Positions 11,574 through 21,266 of a DNA stretch of 64,000 bases are shown piece after piece; the stretch's first letter is position 1; every line of letters begins with the position of its first letter. The translations under genes and the position numbers were made by a program. Under the pieces are notes generated by a model. The model was given only the letters and a program-made list of their open reading frames with translations, made no database searches and was not told where the DNA came from. The stretch lies in contig NC_081541.1 in the NCBI RefSeq assembly GCF_901000735.1, forward strand, positions 20,621,841-20,685,840, read 5' to 3'. The stretch is from Corylus avellana. Taxonomy: Eukaryota; Streptophyta; Magnoliopsida; Fagales; Betulaceae.

Positions 11574-13215
11574 ATGAATTTTCCATTTGGTAATTTTAAT
11601 GCTTCACCTAGTTGTAGGACACCAACTCCTACTAACTACTCTTACATTTTTAAACCACATGAATCATGTTCAAATTGCTCCAATCCTCACCATCAGATTG
11701 GAAATTATCCATTCTATGGGCGATTTTCCAATTTTTCTTATGAGCAAATGAACACTTCTTTCTCCAGCCCGGAGGTTTGAATCAAACTCTAATTTTTATA
11801 ACCTAGACTAGAGAAACCATTCTAATTTCTTGTGGCGAGCTCATGCTACGGGAAATTTTGCTCCCCAAGATTATGAACTACACTATTTAGACTATCCGCA
11901 GTTCGATAATCCATCTTCCAATCCTTCATCATACAATTATCAACTTTGTTGGAAGACTCTTTCAAGGAATTCATGCAACTAACTAGCCAATCGATCAGTC
12001 CCGTGTCACAAGAATTATCATTGGCAAACACACTCAAGGCGTTTAGGCAAATAGCTAGCTAGTGCATACAAGAACTGCAACAATCCAGGCAAGGGCTCAT
12101 AGATGCCAACACTCAAGCTACTGCAAGGGTGGAAGAATGGATTGGTCAGAGTGAGCATGAGCATCCATCTGAACATCAACTTGACCCAATGACTCAATAT
12201 TGCGACAATGAGAGCATAAAGGATGACAATGAGGAGGAAGAGCTTCAAAGTCACGAGATGGCGAGAGGGCAATACATGATTGATGAGGATGCTTCCAGCA
12301 ATTCCTATCATGAGCATGTCCAAGCCATAACCACACCTGGGAATGAAGAAACTGTTGAGGAGATTTTTTGTGAGCCAAGTCTTGAGGATCCTTTGGGAGA
12401 GCGCTTTGATCAATTTGGAGTTGACATAGACCTAGACAAGCTACTTGAGCATGCTGAGACTCTTGATGAGCCAAGTCTTGAACATCCGTTGGGAGAGCGT
12501 TTTGATCAAATTGGATGTGACTTAGATCTTGATAAGTTCCTCATGCAAGCTGAGATGTTTAGTGAGCCAAGTCTGGAGAATCCATTGGAAGAGCGTTTTG
12601 TTCAATTTGAATGCGATCTAGATCTTGATAAGTTCCTTGAGCAAGCTAAGATTTTTAATGAGCCAAGTCTAGAGGATCCTTTAAAATAGTGTTTTGCTCA
12701 GTTTGAATTTGATTTGGATCTTGACATGATACATGAGCAACCCAAGTCCTTATTGGATCACATCTTCATCAGCAACTGAGCTTCTCATCATTGATAACAA
12801 GGAGGAAGAGAAAGAGGAGCACTTGGAGCAAGTTGAGCACCAAAAGCAAATTGAGCCCCCAAATCTCTCCAATGATAAGGAAGTGAGTACTGAAGCTCAT
12901 TCCTTCATCACAATCCCTCTTAAGACACAACATGAACCACAAGCTTCATCTTTTCAATGTCTCGAAGAGCCATCTTATGTTGAGACCTTCAAGGAATCAT
13001 GCACACAAGGGCGCAAATCTAGGAACAGGTGTCCTAAGGAAATCTTTCGGAGCAAGCAAGTTGGCTACATAAAATGGAGAAACATCCTTCCGGAAGGGCA
13101 TCAAATTCTAAAGAAGAAATGGTGGAAGGGATTCATTGGACATCCAAATGATCGGGGGAAAGCACTGGAAAATTTATTCGCCATTTTAATTTTTGCACAT
13201 TTTCTTTATTTCTAA
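11574..13215 (+). pseudogene. Chimeric Gag-like/acidic-repeat ORF of element A (broken)
   Basis: Starts at ATG 11574 (MNFPFGNFNASPSC), the same start as the ORFs of B (39416) and C (55069). An N-terminal zinc-knuckle-like CSNCSNPHHQIGNY has lost its last Cys. After stops near 11780-12060 the same frame continues at 12129-12689. It carries tandem copies of an acidic unit of about 30 residues (EPSLEDPLGERFDQFG...DLDKLLEQA) at about 12370, 12470, 12565 and 12660; the last runs into a stop and frame change. 12733-13215 encodes the conserved tail (STEAHSFITIPL ... KEIFRSKQVGYIKWRNILPE). Segments match the gag and PR-RT spacer of the autonomous element. The tail is unrecognised. Confidence 0.7.
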
Positions 13216-14405
13216 CAGTAATTAACCTTGCGATGCATGTTTCTGTGAGAAAATATCGTTGTTAGTTCTATTGACAAGTGTTTTGGTGTTCAAGTTTGGG
13301 GGACGCCCTGGCCTTTGCACACTCCGGTTTCCTTATCCCACGGTATTGTATCTCTTAACACATTGTTGACAATGTGTCATTTAAGTTTGGGAGTGTGGAC
13401 AAACACATTGTCTGTTTATTTGTTTGTGTTATTTGTTAGTTTTTATTTATTAAAAAAAAAAAATTGCTATGTTGTTGATTGAGCATGAGTTACACTGTAA
13501 CCTTGGTTTGAATTGCATTGGCTTGTTTAATATCTTGAACCCATTATCATCTTTAGGAATCTAAGTCTTTTGACTCATTTTTGGATTAGAGAGACTTCAC
13601 ATGTTTGACTTGATCATCACATGCACTTTAGCATAGAAACTGTGAGGTATGAGATTTGAATTGGATAGTGTGTATTTTAAGATTTATAGGATGCATTGTT
13701 GATGAAACCTTGGCTTGAAAATTAAAATTAAACTTGGTTGGTTGTATGGCTAGTTTGGCTTTGTAGCCTTTTTGAATTGAGTAATTAAGCCCTTAGGGAT
13801 GTTTCTACATCTAGTGCCCTAAAACTATCTGGTTTGGGAGCCACTGGCCCAACACTCGTTACATAGGTCAATTAGAAAGCTTAAGGGAGCCGAGCATTAC
13901 ACAGCCTATACAAAAAAATAAATAAATGCATATCTTGACTCAAGCCTTGGTTGGTTTCATCTGATAGAATTCCTATGAATTTTGAGGTACACAAAAACTT
14001 TGAGTAGATTGAACGCTCATGATTCTATGTTAACCTCACATTGCACTTATTGGAGCATATATTGTCTCAAATTTCCATCTATGAGTTGAATGATATTTGG
14101 ATGTCCTAATGATGTGATTGTGGTGTTCATTTTGTTAAACACGCTTATAAGTGAGAACCATGTGTTTGTGTGGATGTTCATGTTTGTCAATAACATAGTG
14201 CTTAAAAAATGTTTGTGGGTATCATTCCTGTTAAGCCCTCACGAGACTTTACTCGTCCACTAAGTAGGCCTAGGGGTTTAAAAGGTTTGTTGCATATGCT
14301 AAATGCAATCGTCTCTCCCACAACAGAGAACTTATGTTTCTTGTTTTGATTTTTTTTTCATTTTGTTTAACTAAGGGACTAGCAAAATGTAACTTTGGGG
14401 GTATT
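13216..14405 (+). other. Element A 3' region with three polypurine-like motifs
   Basis: Non-coding, colinear with 26775-28136 of the autonomous element. AAGTTTGGGGG-type motifs occur at 13292, 13383 (GGGAG variant) and 14391. The last directly precedes the 3' LTR and is the presumed plus-strand primer. A block around ACAATGTGTCATTTAAG (13368-13385) is shared by all related elements here. Confidence 0.65.
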
Positions 14406-14972
14406 TGTTGGGTGCCAAATATTGTATATTTGGACCCCTTAATTTATGTTTGCTAAGCCTTTAGCCTTATTATTTTATGATGTTTTGTGTTATTTCTTTG
14501 TTTTTAGTATTTTGTAGGTTGCTAAGGGAAAAATGCGCCTTTAAAGGAAAAATGCAACTCATTCCATTAATTTTGGGGCCTAAGACACTTTAGGGAGCAT
14601 TGGCCGCAAATTTGGAATGAGCGATGATTCGCACATGACAAGTCCCACTAAAAAGCTCATATCTAGAGTTGTAGAGCTCGGATTGAAACGATCTTGGTGT
14701 CATTGGAAAGCTAACTCAAAGATATATAAAGTCATGTTTCACAAGAGTAGGCTAATTTCGAACGGTAGTGCACTCGAACGCACATTAAGTGCGATCAAGC
14801 GCACACACGCCCATCGAAAGTGGAAAGTGATGCACGAGTGCAATCGATCGCAGACGAGGTGCGATCGAGTGCACTCGCCGACCTAGCAGTGCGGAAACCC
14901 TAAAATAACATTATAAATATCTTTTTTTTTTTTTTATTGTAAACGGATGGAGAAGCGGCGGGGGCGCCGTGC

Positions 14973-17736
14973 TGTTGTGCAAATATCTACCTAAATTAAT
15001 AGGCAAATAAATGTATGTTTAAACTCACAAGTGCAAAAGGTCAAAACAGTAGCAGAGAGTGCAAGTACGAGATCATTCCAACGATGATTGGTAAATTTTG
15101 ATTCAAATTAAATTCAGTAAATAAAACAAGATAAAAGGTTGATTTTGATTCAATAATGACAAAAGGTAGGGCTTTGATATCCACCACTAATCACATTTAG
15201 ATAATATAACAATATGCTAATGATCCAATCATATTATGAATACTTAATGTTTACCAACCTAAGGGCATGGGCATCTACTCCTTAAGCTATTGATTTCCCT
15301 ATGTAACGAATTAGGCATGGGTGTCTCCTCTAATTCTTTCTCAAAAGATTTAGCATGACTGTCTACTAAGTTGTTCTTTAAGAAAGCATAAATCTATGGA
15401 AATTGACAAACACATGAGGCCTAGGGCATAGGTTTCTACTCCCGATTCCTCATGTTGATTAACCCAAGAACCCGTGGTGAGGTTCTTTTGTTACTTTATT
15501 AAGCCAAGACTCGATCATCTAAATTGACTTAAATAACTAATCCATACCACATGCATATAATGGCCAGTCACACACATATAAGGAATTCAGTAAAGTAGAA
15601 ATTAATCAAGTTAAGCATCACAATATGATTATCATAAAGGCGCTGGTGTGCTGTCGCAGGCAACCAAAAATAAAACATGTAGTAGTGTGAGTAAGGGTCG
15701 ATCCCACAGAGAGTATTTAGCCTAGTTTTATGCTACGTGAACAAAGATGGGGCCGGGGTGGGGGTATAACGAAAACAATTTTAAGAAGAATAACTAAGGA
15801 ACAATTCAAATTAAAATATTGAAATCAATCAAAAGAACAAAAATTGGTCTAAGTCAACATCCACCATCGGAATTTTACAACTGATCATCGATGCAAATAT
15901 ATATCAATTCATACTTTGAATATTCACCGTTGGAACTATTTTCCTATCTCTCCTTAGTCGCAGTTAATTAGAAAACAAATGATCTATTAACCTTAACTAC
16001 TAAACAACCCAAGACAAGCGCTAAAGATTTAATCTAGTAGCAGCCTTAAGAATTAGAGAGATCGATGAAGCTAAACAGCACAAGCACAAGCGGTTGCATT
16101 TAATTTCGTCAAACTTTCTTCCAAAGATCTAATAATTTCTGACACAGCAAATCATTAAATCTTAGTTGCTTCTCAAATTGGAGGGATCAAACAATTACGG
16201 ATTTGATATCTAACCTAGCAATAGATTGCAACGAATAATAAACTAGTAGGCCTCCTAGTAATTAAACGAGACAATCATGAAAATAGGCACAGAAGAACAT
16301 CCAATACTCAAAGCATAAATTGAATAATAAAAACAAATTAGATCTCACAGTTTTATTGATTCCGAGGCTTCCGTTTCCTTCGACCAGTTATGAAAGTTTA
16401 GCCGCGCAGGGCCATGATTAAAACTCAAAGGAGAAGTTAGAGAAGAGGGGAGAAGATGTGTGTAGTCTGATGATTCCCCCCTCTTTATACACGTTCATGC
16501 CCCATATTAGAAGCCTACAAAATCTCCTAAAAAAAATATTCTAAATATTATCCTAAAATAACAATATCCAAATTTGACCAATTAAGGAAAATATTAAAAA
16601 TAAAAATAAAGTCCTAATATAACTAGGAAGGTGGTATTTTCAGTTGGAACTTTCGTGCACCAGATCAAAACTTCCGCAAATAAACCACACCAGATCCACA
16701 TATTAGATTTGCATGCTAAGGAACATTCCAGAACGTCAACAGTGTAAGTGCAGCAAATTCAAGCCCGATTTTGACCTTGATGCAGTCAGTTTCTCTCAAA
16801 ACTCAAAACATAAAAGTTGTAGAGATTTTTCTTGGTGTTCCATAGCATCTTTAATAATTTCAATCGGAGCTCGGATGAGAGAGTTATGTCCATATTACGA
16901 AGTGATGTCTAAACTGTCCAAAATTGCCCAATTAGCTTTGTTTTGCATTTAATGCCTCCATTTGCATCCTAAATCAAAATAAAAGAATAATGAGTACATT
17001 TAGGCACCAAATAAGTATAAAACACTAAACATTAAAGGAGAAAAATATAACATTTTGCATTCTCATCAGGCACCACTAGTGAAATATTAAATAAACATAA
17101 TTAGGGCTTCAATCTAGCCATACTAAGGAGTTTAGTTACACATGAGTTTGATGTTAAACATCTTCATAAAATAAAATAGAAAGGAAAAGAATAAACCTGA
17201 AACTTGAGCATGAAGAGCCTCCAATTCTTCTCCTTGAAATTGCGTGTCTATTCTAAAGGCTTAAGGGTCTATATATAGGCCTTAGGAACACTCTAGAAAC
17301 CCTAGAAATTGTAGCTTTTGTGATCTAGTTTGCCTAGGGTTTTGAAGGGTTGAAAAAGAGGACTTTCCGAAATAGGGCGCTACTGCCTTGCTCTTCACGC
17401 ACGGGTGCGCTCGATCGTGACCCGTGTGCACTCGATCGCAAGTCTGCGATCGAGTCTTCTTCTTGTGTGCAAGAGCTCAAGGCGTCGCTCGTTTGGTCAT
17501 TTCGCTGGTAGTGCACTCGAGCACAGTAACCCTGCGATCGATCGCACTGTCAAAACCTCTAGCTTTTCCCAAATTTGCTCTTTAAGCCCAATACTTCCAG
17601 AAATGCTTCATTTTCTTCCAAAAACCTATAAAACCAATAAAATACAAAAAGGAAATAAAATTGCACAAACTAACAAAACTAAGGAATTAACAAATATAAG
17701 TTATGGGCTAAAATATGAATATTTTGGCACTTATCA
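14973..17736 (-). repeat. Solo LTR family III inside 3' LTR of A
   Basis: Plus-strand ends TGTTGTGCAAATATC...GGCACTTATCA give TG...CA on the minus strand. It has a 5-bp flanking duplication CGTGC/CATGC. Its own length is about 1.33 kb once the nested insertion at 15644-17068 is removed. The CpG-palindrome cluster lies at 17395-17548, with a perfect TGCGATCGATCGCA at 17533-17546. Confidence 0.85.
15644..17068 (-). repeat. Solo LTR family IV nested in family III LTR
   Basis: 1425 bp with TGGTGTGCTGTCG...GCATTCTCATCA ends and a flanking 5-bp duplication GGCGC (15639-15643) / GGCAC (17069-17073). A minus-strand TATAAAG near 16485-16493 gives the orientation. No coding capacity. The family III LTR at 60181 (AAAGGCGCCAATATT) shows the uninterrupted target. 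Confidence 0.8.
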
Positions 17737-18133
17737 CATGCTTTGTTGATTTTCATGTTTTCTAAGTTCTTGGAGCTTTGAACTCCAATTCTTTTGTAAG
17801 TACTTTTATTTTAATGAAGTTAATTTAGTTTCTTTATGATTTTGTTATCATGAAAGGCTAAATCTTCAACTAAGGTTGAAGATGAAGCCTCGCCATTGAT
17901 TAGATTTATGTTGTTTTGTTCGTACAATTTCGACCTTTAATGTAATGTATGTTCGTTTCAATTTAATTATGTGAAAAAAAATTGTGATTGATTGTGTTTA
18001 TAAATTGTGAAAACATTGGATATCCGTTATGTTTCATCCTACGGATACATTGCATCTTTTGGTTTACTTTATATATTCATTGTCTTTTGTGCAAAGCATG
18101 GATACATTGGATCTTTTGAACTAAATTGGATAT

Positions 18134-19147
18134 TATTGTGCAAATTATCTACCTAAATTAATAGGTAAATAATTGTACGTTTTACCTGCAAGTGCACAAG
18201 GTCAACATGGTAGTATAGGGTGCAAGTACAGGATCATTCCCACGAGTATTGCTGAATTTATGTTTAAAAATAGATTCCTTCAGCGAAAGCAAAATAAAAA
18301 TTGATTGTTGAAGTGATGATAACAAAGGGTAGGTCTTTGATATCCACCACTAATTATATTAAGCTAATATATCAATATGCCAATGCTTTGATCAAGTTAT
18401 GCATATTTACTGTTTGCCAACCTAAGGGCATGGGTGTATACTCCTTAAGGTATTGATTTCCCTAAGCAACGAGTTAGGCATGGGTGTATACTCTAACTCT
18501 TTTCTTTCCTAAAGGATTTAGTATGGTATATACTAAGTTGTTCTTTAGAAAAGCATATGTTCTATGAAAATCGACAAACACACGAGGCCTAGGGCATGGG
18601 TGTATACTCCCGGTTCCCCATGTTGATTAACCCAAGAATCGCGGTGTGGATTCTTTTGTTACTTAAGTTAAACCCATGACTCAGTCATCCAAATTGATCT
18701 AACTAACAAGTCCATACCACATGTACATGTTGATCAGGCATACACATATGAGGAATTCATGCAAGTAGGTATTAATCAAGTTAAATAGCACAACATGATC
18801 ATCACAAGGCACCAACATTTAAATATTAATTTAACATAACTAGGGCTTCAATCTAGCCCTACTAAGTAAATTAGCTACACATAGAGTTGATGTTAAACAT
18901 CTTCATAAAATAAAAGAAAAGAAAGGAAAGAATAAACCCGAGACTTGACTTGAGAGCTCCTATTCTTCTCCCTTCTCCAAGCCTGTCTATTCTAAAGGCT
19001 TAAGAGTCTATTTATAGGCTTTAGAAGTCCTTGGAAAAGTAGTAAACCCTAGGAATTTTGTAGGGTTTCAATCCTATTACAATTTGGAGTTTGAAAAACC
19101 CTAATATGGAAATAGGGACATCATAGCCGCCACTTGGGATGCCTCCT
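18134..19147 (-). repeat. Family III LTR, truncated by the assembly gap
   Basis: Begins TATTGTGCAAATTATC (plus strand), the 3' end of a minus-strand family III LTR, and runs into the N gap. The complete version is at 35241-36599, with which it is nearly identical. Confidence 0.85.
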
Positions 19148-19247
19148 NNNNNNNNNNNNNNNNNNNNNNNNNNNNNNNNNNNNNNNNNNNNNNNNNNNNN
19201 NNNNNNNNNNNNNNNNNNNNNNNNNNNNNNNNNNNNNNNNNNNNNNN
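19148..19247. other. Assembly gap of exactly 100 N
   Basis: A round 100-N run usually marks a scaffold join of unknown size. The sequence on its left (family III LTR) and on its right (chromovirus pol) are unrelated. Confidence 0.98.
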
Positions 19248-19376
19248 TGCCTCAGGAATAGGTATTTGAGCTGTTTTGATGCAAGAGAAGCGGCCACTAG
19301 CCTATTTTAGTGAAAAGCTAAATGGGGCAGCTTTGAATTACCCGACATATGACAAGGAGCTTTATGCATTGGTGAG
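19248..19376 (+). pseudogene. Chromovirus-type RNase H fragment
   Basis: Translates with one stop as a Ty3/gypsy RNase H segment: [17 protein letters not shown], then [14 protein letters not shown]. It ends abruptly at GTGAG where the Athila 5' LTR starts. It is not part of the Athila element, whose own RNase H is at about 25050-25430, and represents the DNA into which that copy inserted, or a join artefact. Confidence 0.8.
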
Positions 19377-20753
19377 TGATAAGTGCTAAAATATTTATAT
19401 TTTCAGCCCTTAACTTGCATGTTTTAATCCTTTGGTTTTGGTTAATTAGGACATTTTACTGCCTTTTTGTATTTTCTTTGTTTTATAGGCTTTTGGAAGA
19501 AAAGAAAGCATTTCTGGAAAAATTCAAAGCTTAAAGGGGCAAATTGGGAAGACCTAGAGGATATGGTTAAGTTTAACCAATCATGGTTAAAGTTTAATCA
19601 AATAAAGGAAAGGATTAATTCGGAATTTCTCAATTTGAAGTCAAATCGGATTGGATGCAAAATTGGATTCTGAATACGTCTCGGTATTTTGACCATAACT
19701 TTCATCTCAGATATCCGATTGAGGTGATTCAAGCGGCATTGGAAAGCTAACTCAAATTACTACAATTCATTGTGAAATAGCATTTTCCCAATTCGGAGCG
19801 CCGCAAGGCCAAAATCATGCCGCAAGATAGGACCGCAATTCTGGGCGAATCCTATTCCTATTTGGGCTTAGGTTTTCTTTATCCTAATTGGGCTTGGACT
19901 TAAATCTCCGAAATTCCTAGGATTACTAGGGCTTCTAGGGCTCTCCTAAGCCATATAAATAGACCTCTAAGCCTCACAATTGAAAGAGGCCGTTTTAAGC
20001 TGAATTACGACGTATTGCCGTGGGGAAGCTTTTGCTTTGTTTTCCATTGTAAGTTTTATTCTTTCGATGATGACAATTCAATTGGTGATTATTTTTGTTA
20101 TCATGAGAGGCTAAATCTTTCAACTAAGGTTGAAGATGAAGCTTCGTCATTGACAAACTCATGTATTCTCGTATTTTGTTTATACAATTTTGACTTTGAA
20201 TAAGGATGTTGTAGATTTTCATTCAATTGCTTGATTTATATCTTTTAATTGAATGTGATGAACTATTATGTGTTGGAGTTGGATATTTGATGTGTTTCAT
20301 CCTTCGGATACATCAAATCATTCGATTGAAATCGGATATCCGTTGTGATTCGTTAACCAAACGGATACATAGGATGATTTAATTTCGAATCGGATATTTG
20401 TTGTGATTTGTAAAAATGGGTGGATTCATTGAATGATTTAAACTTGATATTTGTAAAACATCGAATATAGTTTTTCGATTGTAGGAACAAATACGAGAAT
20501 ATAGAGTTAAGATTTGGCGAAGTGAATTCTAAAACCTTAGTGTTCTTTACCATTTTATTTCATTATTTTCTTTAGTTTATGTTTTATTTTGCACGACAAA
20601 AATCACAAAATTCTGAACTAGGTTAAAATAGAGTTGGTTTAAATAGAAATTGGTTTACACAACACAAATCCCTGTGGATCGACCTCGCACTTGCACACAC
20701 GCTATATTGCACACGACTCGTGCACTTGCGAGTACAATTAAATTTGTACATCA
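19377..20753 (+). repeat. 5' LTR of Athila element (family I)
   Basis: Begins TGATAAGTGCTAAAATATTT and ends AAATTTGTACATCA. It contains TATAAATA at 19954-19961, the TAAG-loop hairpin (about 20115-20137, with one extra T in the left arm), three GGATAT/GGATAC modules (20277-20450), and the CTCGCACTTGCAC...GTGCACTTGCGAG inverted repeat near its end. It lacks the CpG-palindrome cluster present in family II and III LTRs. Confidence 0.93.
19954..19961 (+). promoter_or_regulatory. TATA box of Athila 5' LTR
   Basis: TATAAATA preceded by a C/T-rich stretch and followed by AGACCTCTAAGCC. The same box recurs in the 3' LTR near 28714. It is the likely core promoter for genomic RNA. Confidence 0.7.
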
Positions 20754-20758
20754 AATTT

Positions 20759-20776
20759 TGGCGCCGTTGCCGGGGA
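20759..20776 (+). other. Primer-binding site, tRNA-Asp
   Basis: TGGCGCCGTTGCCGGGGA, 5 bp after the LTR end. It is complementary to the 3' end of plant tRNA-Asp, the known Athila primer. It is intact here and is the reference for the mutated sites at 11010, 38836, 54296 and 58950. Confidence 0.9.
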
Positions 20777-21266
20777 TTTGTTTGTTTGTGAAATTGATTT
20801 TTATTTGAATTGGTTTTATTTTTCTACTAGTTGTTTTATTTTTGCAATTTTATTTTATTGTATTTGTATTTGTTGTTGTTTCTGCCATTCTGATCTTAAA
20901 AAAAAAAAAACAGAAAAAAAGAAAAAGAAAAAGGGGTTTGTTGTTTCTGTTTTTCTTGCTGCAGTTTCTGAGAATTTTAGTTTCTGTCAGTACGATCGAT
21001 CGCACTCCATCTGCGATCGAGCGCACTCGAGCCTTTTCGGTGAGCAGCCTGCGTGCCTGCGCCTGATCCATTCTGCAAGTACGCACGAGCGCACAGCGAA
21101 CGCACATCTGCGATCGAGTGCATCACCAGAAGCAGCTAAGCACAATTTTTTTGTTGTTGTTTTGAAATTTCTTTTGTATATTGTTGTTGAATAGTTAGTT
21201 CTATTTTTTTTTGTTTGGTTGTTTGTGTTCTTTCTGTGATTATTCATTGTTGTTTAATCAGTTTAT
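20777..21266 (+). other. Athila leader between primer site and gag
   Basis: T-rich and non-coding. It holds an A-rich tract (20899-20935) and a CpG-palindrome cluster at 20995-21125, with the 14-mer TGCGATCGAGCGCA at 21012-21025. The first long frame opens at ATG 21267. Confidence 0.7.

Larger units (their letters stand above)
9740..18133 (+). mobile_element. Non-autonomous Athila-type element A (nested insertions included)
   Basis: 5' LTR 9740-11003, tRNA-Asp primer site 11010, leader, one chimeric decayed ORF (11574-13215), 3' region, polypurine tract at 14391, and 3' LTR starting at 14406. There is no capsid, protease, RT, RNase H or integrase. The 3' LTR is split by a solo LTR (14973-17736) and truncated at 18133 by another LTR. 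Left flank TTTAC (9735-9739) resembles CTTAC at 36599-36603, where Tat sequence resumes, which would be a weak target duplication. Confidence 0.75.
14406..18133 (+). repeat. 3' LTR of element A, split and truncated
   Basis: LTR sequence occupies 14406-14972 and 17737-18133. It starts TGTTGGGTGCCAAATATTG. The split is at CGTGC (14968-14972), repeated as CATGC (17737-17741), the target duplication of the solo LTR. Compared with the 5' LTR, the last third is missing because another LTR begins at 18134. The hairpin at 17862-17883 is perfect (ATCTTCAAC-TAAG-GTTGAAGAT). Confidence 0.8.

Noticed and set aside
20015..20203. 62-codon frame within the Athila 5' LTR, repeated in the 3' LTR at 28774
   Set aside because: It is repeated only because the LTR is repeated. 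It overlaps the hairpin and has no independent support as a gene.
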